A stretch of DNA of 23,844 bases, taken from positions 1 to 23,844 of IMG/VR virus record IMGVR_UViG_3300005288_000109; one strand, given 5' to 3'. Under the pieces are notes generated by a model. That model worked only from the letters and a program-made list of their open reading frames with translations, did no database searches and was not told the origin of the DNA. Source of the DNA: a virus. Shown piece by piece: positions 21,675 through 23,844 of the stretch (the first letter of the stretch is position 1; each line of letters opens with the position of its first letter). Made by a program: the position numbers and the translations under genes.

Positions 21675-22420
21675 TGACAACAGATGTTATTCAAGACCTT
21701 ATAGTGTCAGCCTTTAACTCTCAAATTAATAATCTTTACACAGCAATCCCCTGTATTGTAGTGGGTGTAAGAGATGGTTCTACTGTAGACATCCAACCAA
21801 CTATTAATCAGAAGTTTAAAGATGGTACAATTAAAGAGCGTCCAGTTATTCTCGGTGTTCCAATCTCTTTCCCTGTTAGTAACACTGGCGGCATGACTTT
21901 CCCAATCAATCCCGGAGATACTGGGACAGCCATATTCTCTATGAGGAATATGGATGGTTGGAAGGGTGGTAATGGTAGACCATCAAGTCCAATGAACTTC
22001 GCTAAAATGGACAAAGGGGATGCAATCTTTATTCCCGGCATCCAACCTCCGGGCGTATCAGTAAATAGTGCTGGTAAGCATGTTCTTACTCACGACACTA
22101 AAGATACGGTGATGTTTAGTAACGTAGGTGGTTCTGAAGCTGAAATAAGAATTAAAGCTGATGGCAGTATAGAGATTAATACATCAAGTCAACCCGTTAC
22201 TATTAATTGCTTAGATGCTAATGTAAACGCCTCAAACTCTATTAATTTAAACGCTCAAACGATGGTTGTTGATGTTCCAAATATGACTTTCATAGGCAAT
22301 ATTGTTCATCAGGGTGATTATACTCAAGTTGGAACTTACACACTTAATAGTATTAATATCAACCTGCACAAACACACAGGCGTTACTGTTGGTACAGGAA
22401 CTTCGGGGACAATGGTTTAA
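21674..22420 (+). CDS. Membrane-piercing spike protein (Gp138-like)
   Basis: This encodes a 248-residue protein starting at the TAATG overlap; the frame is open further upstream but only inside the hub gene. Residues 1-125 form the OB-like domain (TAIPCIVVGVRDGSTVDIQPTI, VILGVPISFPVSNTGGMTFPINPGD, GDAIFIPGIQPP). Residues 140-225 form a beta-helix with repeated short strands (IRIKADGSIEINTSSQPVTI). The tip NLHKHTGVTVGTGTSG has a His-x-His pair (232 and 234), which in related spikes binds iron. It sits at the end of the tube and punctures the outer membrane on contraction, which points to a Gram-negative host. Confidence 0.85.
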   Translation: MTTDVIQDLIVSAFNSQINNLYTAIPCIVVGVRDGSTVDIQPTINQKFKDGTIKERPVILGVPISFPVSNTGGMTFPINPGDTGTAIFSMRNMDGWKGGNGRPSSPMNFAKMDKGDAIFIPGIQPPGVSVNSAGKHVLTHDTKDTVMFSNVGGSEAEIRIKADGSIEINTSSQPVTINCLDANVNASNSINLNAQTMVVDVPNMTFIGNIVHQGDYTQVGTYTLNSININLHKHTGVTVGTGTSGTMV

Positions 22421-22421
22421 T

Positions 22422-22796
22422 ATGGACCTACTACTTATAGTTGAAACCAATGATGCTGTATTCTTCAACGGGCCGCTGACTAAAGAATATACAACCCAAC
22501 CATTTACTCAAACTGTAGAACAACGTTTGCGTATTCGGCTACAGACTTTTTTGGAAGAATGGTTTTGGGACACTACTTATGGTGTGCCTTACTATCAGTC
22601 TTTACTTGGCCACAAACAAACAAGTAAAGCAGCTGCTGATCTAATATTCCAGAGTCAAATTCTTTCCGAAGTTGGTGTTAAGGAGATTGTTTCCTTCAAA
22701 TCTACATTTAAGAACAGACAATACTCCTTGGTGTTCCAAGCTAAAGTGGTGAACGGTGAGAATACACCTCTGATCACGCTCAACAATATAATTTAA
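22422..22796 (+). CDS. Baseplate wedge protein (Mu gp46 / T4 gp25-like)
   Basis: This encodes a 124-residue protein starting at 22422, 1 nt after the spike stop. The core FTQTVEQRLRIRLQTFLEEWFWDTTYGVPYYQSLLGH is the signature of the gp46/gp25 group: an Arg-rich helix, then EW-x-x-D-x-x-x-G-V/I-P. It anchors the sheath to the baseplate. The open frame extends further upstream, but this runs inside the spike gene and lacks motif support. The order spike, gp46-like, gp47-like (baseplate J) is the same as in Mu. Confidence 0.82.
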   Translation: MDLLLIVETNDAVFFNGPLTKEYTTQPFTQTVEQRLRIRLQTFLEEWFWDTTYGVPYYQSLLGHKQTSKAAADLIFQSQILSEVGVKEIVSFKSTFKNRQYSLVFQAKVVNGENTPLITLNNII

Positions 22797-22809
22797 AGGA
22801 TTCAAACAT

Positions 22810-23844
22810 ATGGCGGGCGTGACTGATTCCGGCTTTATAATTAAAAGACTTACTGAAATCTATGGTGATAAAGCAGCACTTGCTGTCCAGCTATTCCAAG
22901 ACTTAGTTGCTGTTGGTGATATCGTAGACACATCATCTAGCTCTATTCTAGGCCGTTTGATTGCATTAGACTCCCCAAGCGAAGCAGACCTCTGGGAAGC
23001 AGCCCAAGAAGTCTACGCAGCCTTTGACCCAAACTCTGCTACAGGTATTGCTCTTGATAACCTTGTAGCTTATGCTGGTCTGACACGAAAAGAGCAAACT
23101 TTCACAACTTCGTCTATTCTGGTTGCTGGTGACACGAACACCCTTATCCCCGTAGGACAGACTGTAAGTAGCTCTACAACTGGGGAACAATTCACCACAG
23201 TTGGTGCTATTTCCCTATCCCCCAGCAGCGCTAGTGGTATAACCGTCTCCGTAGTCACCCTACAGAATAGCACAGCTTACACCATCACTTATGCCAATAC
23301 AACAACCTCCAACACCATCACATTTACGTCTGATGCGAGTGCCACGGTTGCTGAAATCTTGGCTGGGTTGCAAGGGGTTATTGCTGGTGCTCACCCAACA
23401 CTGAATTCTTCTGTTGTTGGCACCACTCTCGTAATCAATCGCAATGATATCTTCCAAACTGTAAACTTCACTACTTCAGTCAATCTTGGTATTAACAAAG
23501 TACGTACTGTTGGTGAAGTAGTTGCTGTAGACTCCGGTATTATTGTCCAACCTGCAAATACGATTGATACCATTCTCACACCAATGCTTGGCTGGGACAG
23601 TGTAAATAACCCTGTCGCAGCTACTCCCGGCGAAGATCGTGAGACGGATGAAGAACTTCGTCTACGCTTTCGTAACGGTAAGTTTGACCGTGCAACCAAC
23701 ACTCTTGATGCTATTTACTCCGCTCTCATCAACTTAGATAATGTTAGTGAAGTAACTATTTATGAGAATGATACAAGTGTTGTAGATGGTAATGGTGTTC
23801 CTGCACACAGCTTTCTTCCAATCGTTGTTGGTGGTTTGAGTACA
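22810..23844 (+). CDS. Baseplate J protein (Mu gp47-like), 3' end outside window
   Basis: The frame is open from ATG 22810 (AAAGGA upstream) to the window end: 345 codons without a stop, so the gene is partial. The N-terminus (GFIIKRLTEIYGDKAALAVQLF) and SEADLWEAAQEVYAAFDPNSATGIALDNLVAYAGLTR are typical of baseplate J. So is TPGEDRETDEELRLRFR near 272-288, the conserved segment that binds neighbouring wedges. Residues about 146-230 form an inserted beta domain (NSTAYTITYAN ... FTTSVNLGI) resembling the insert of the sheath protein. It would build the baseplate wedge ring around the hub. Confidence 0.88.
   Translation, partial: MAGVTDSGFIIKRLTEIYGDKAALAVQLFQDLVAVGDIVDTSSSSILGRLIALDSPSEADLWEAAQEVYAAFDPNSATGIALDNLVAYAGLTRKEQTFTTSSILVAGDTNTLIPVGQTVSSSTTGEQFTTVGAISLSPSSASGITVSVVTLQNSTAYTITYANTTTSNTITFTSDASATVAEILAGLQGVIAGAHPTLNSSVVGTTLVINRNDIFQTVNFTTSVNLGINKVRTVGEVVAVDSGIIVQPANTIDTILTPMLGWDSVNNPVAATPGEDRETDEELRLRFRNGKFDRATNTLDAIYSALINLDNVSEVTIYENDTSVVDGNGVPAHSFLPIVVGGLST

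Overview
The window is a 23.8 kb stretch of a tailed-phage genome with a contractile tail (myovirus type), either a free phage or a prophage. Every credible gene reads on the + strand. Genes are tightly packed, with many 1-11 nt stop/start overlaps and AGGAG-type ribosome binding sites, which points to a bacterial host. The order (terminase, portal, S49 protease/scaffold, decoration protein, lambda-E-like capsid protein, connectors, DUF3383-type sheath, DUF3277-type tube proteins, tape measure, baseplate) resembles medium-sized myoviruses. I cannot name the host or genus from sequence alone. No tRNA, integrase or CRISPR array is visible.

Layout. 1-138 is a structured, gene-free leader. 139-685 holds a putative small terminase gene and a 50-residue ORF. 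686-969 is gene-free but dense in hairpins, a candidate structured RNA. 970-2309 encodes two fibre-like proteins placed inside the packaging cluster. After a hairpin and a possible promoter, 2445-2807 encodes a HeH/SAP-like protein. 2843-3487 encodes what looks like a catalytically dead copy of the terminase ATPase domain. 3487-4134 is an HNH homing endonuclease gene. 4137-5911 is the large terminase gene, split exactly at its Walker B motif by a 254-nt group I intron with no ORF.

5912-11407 is the head module: portal, GIY-YIG endonuclease, S49 protease with a nested scaffold, decoration protein, major capsid protein and a small head-fibre-like protein, closed by a strong hairpin. A LAGLIDADG endonuclease gene (11497-12459) separates it from the connector genes (12440-14301). 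The tail module follows: sheath, three paralogous tube-family proteins, tail chaperones G and GT made by -1 frameshifting, tape measure, Dit-like protein, plug, hub, spike, gp46/gp25-like wedge protein and a baseplate J protein cut by the window end.

The most notable points are the terminase-like pseudo-ATPase next to the real terminase, the ORF-less group I intron beside a free-standing HNH gene, homing endonucleases of three unrelated families in 9 kb, the possible RNA at 686-925, and a tape measure gene whose only plausible start is AUU, in frame behind an ATG-three-codon-UAA mini-ORF. Everything here comes from reading the sequence; no database search was made.
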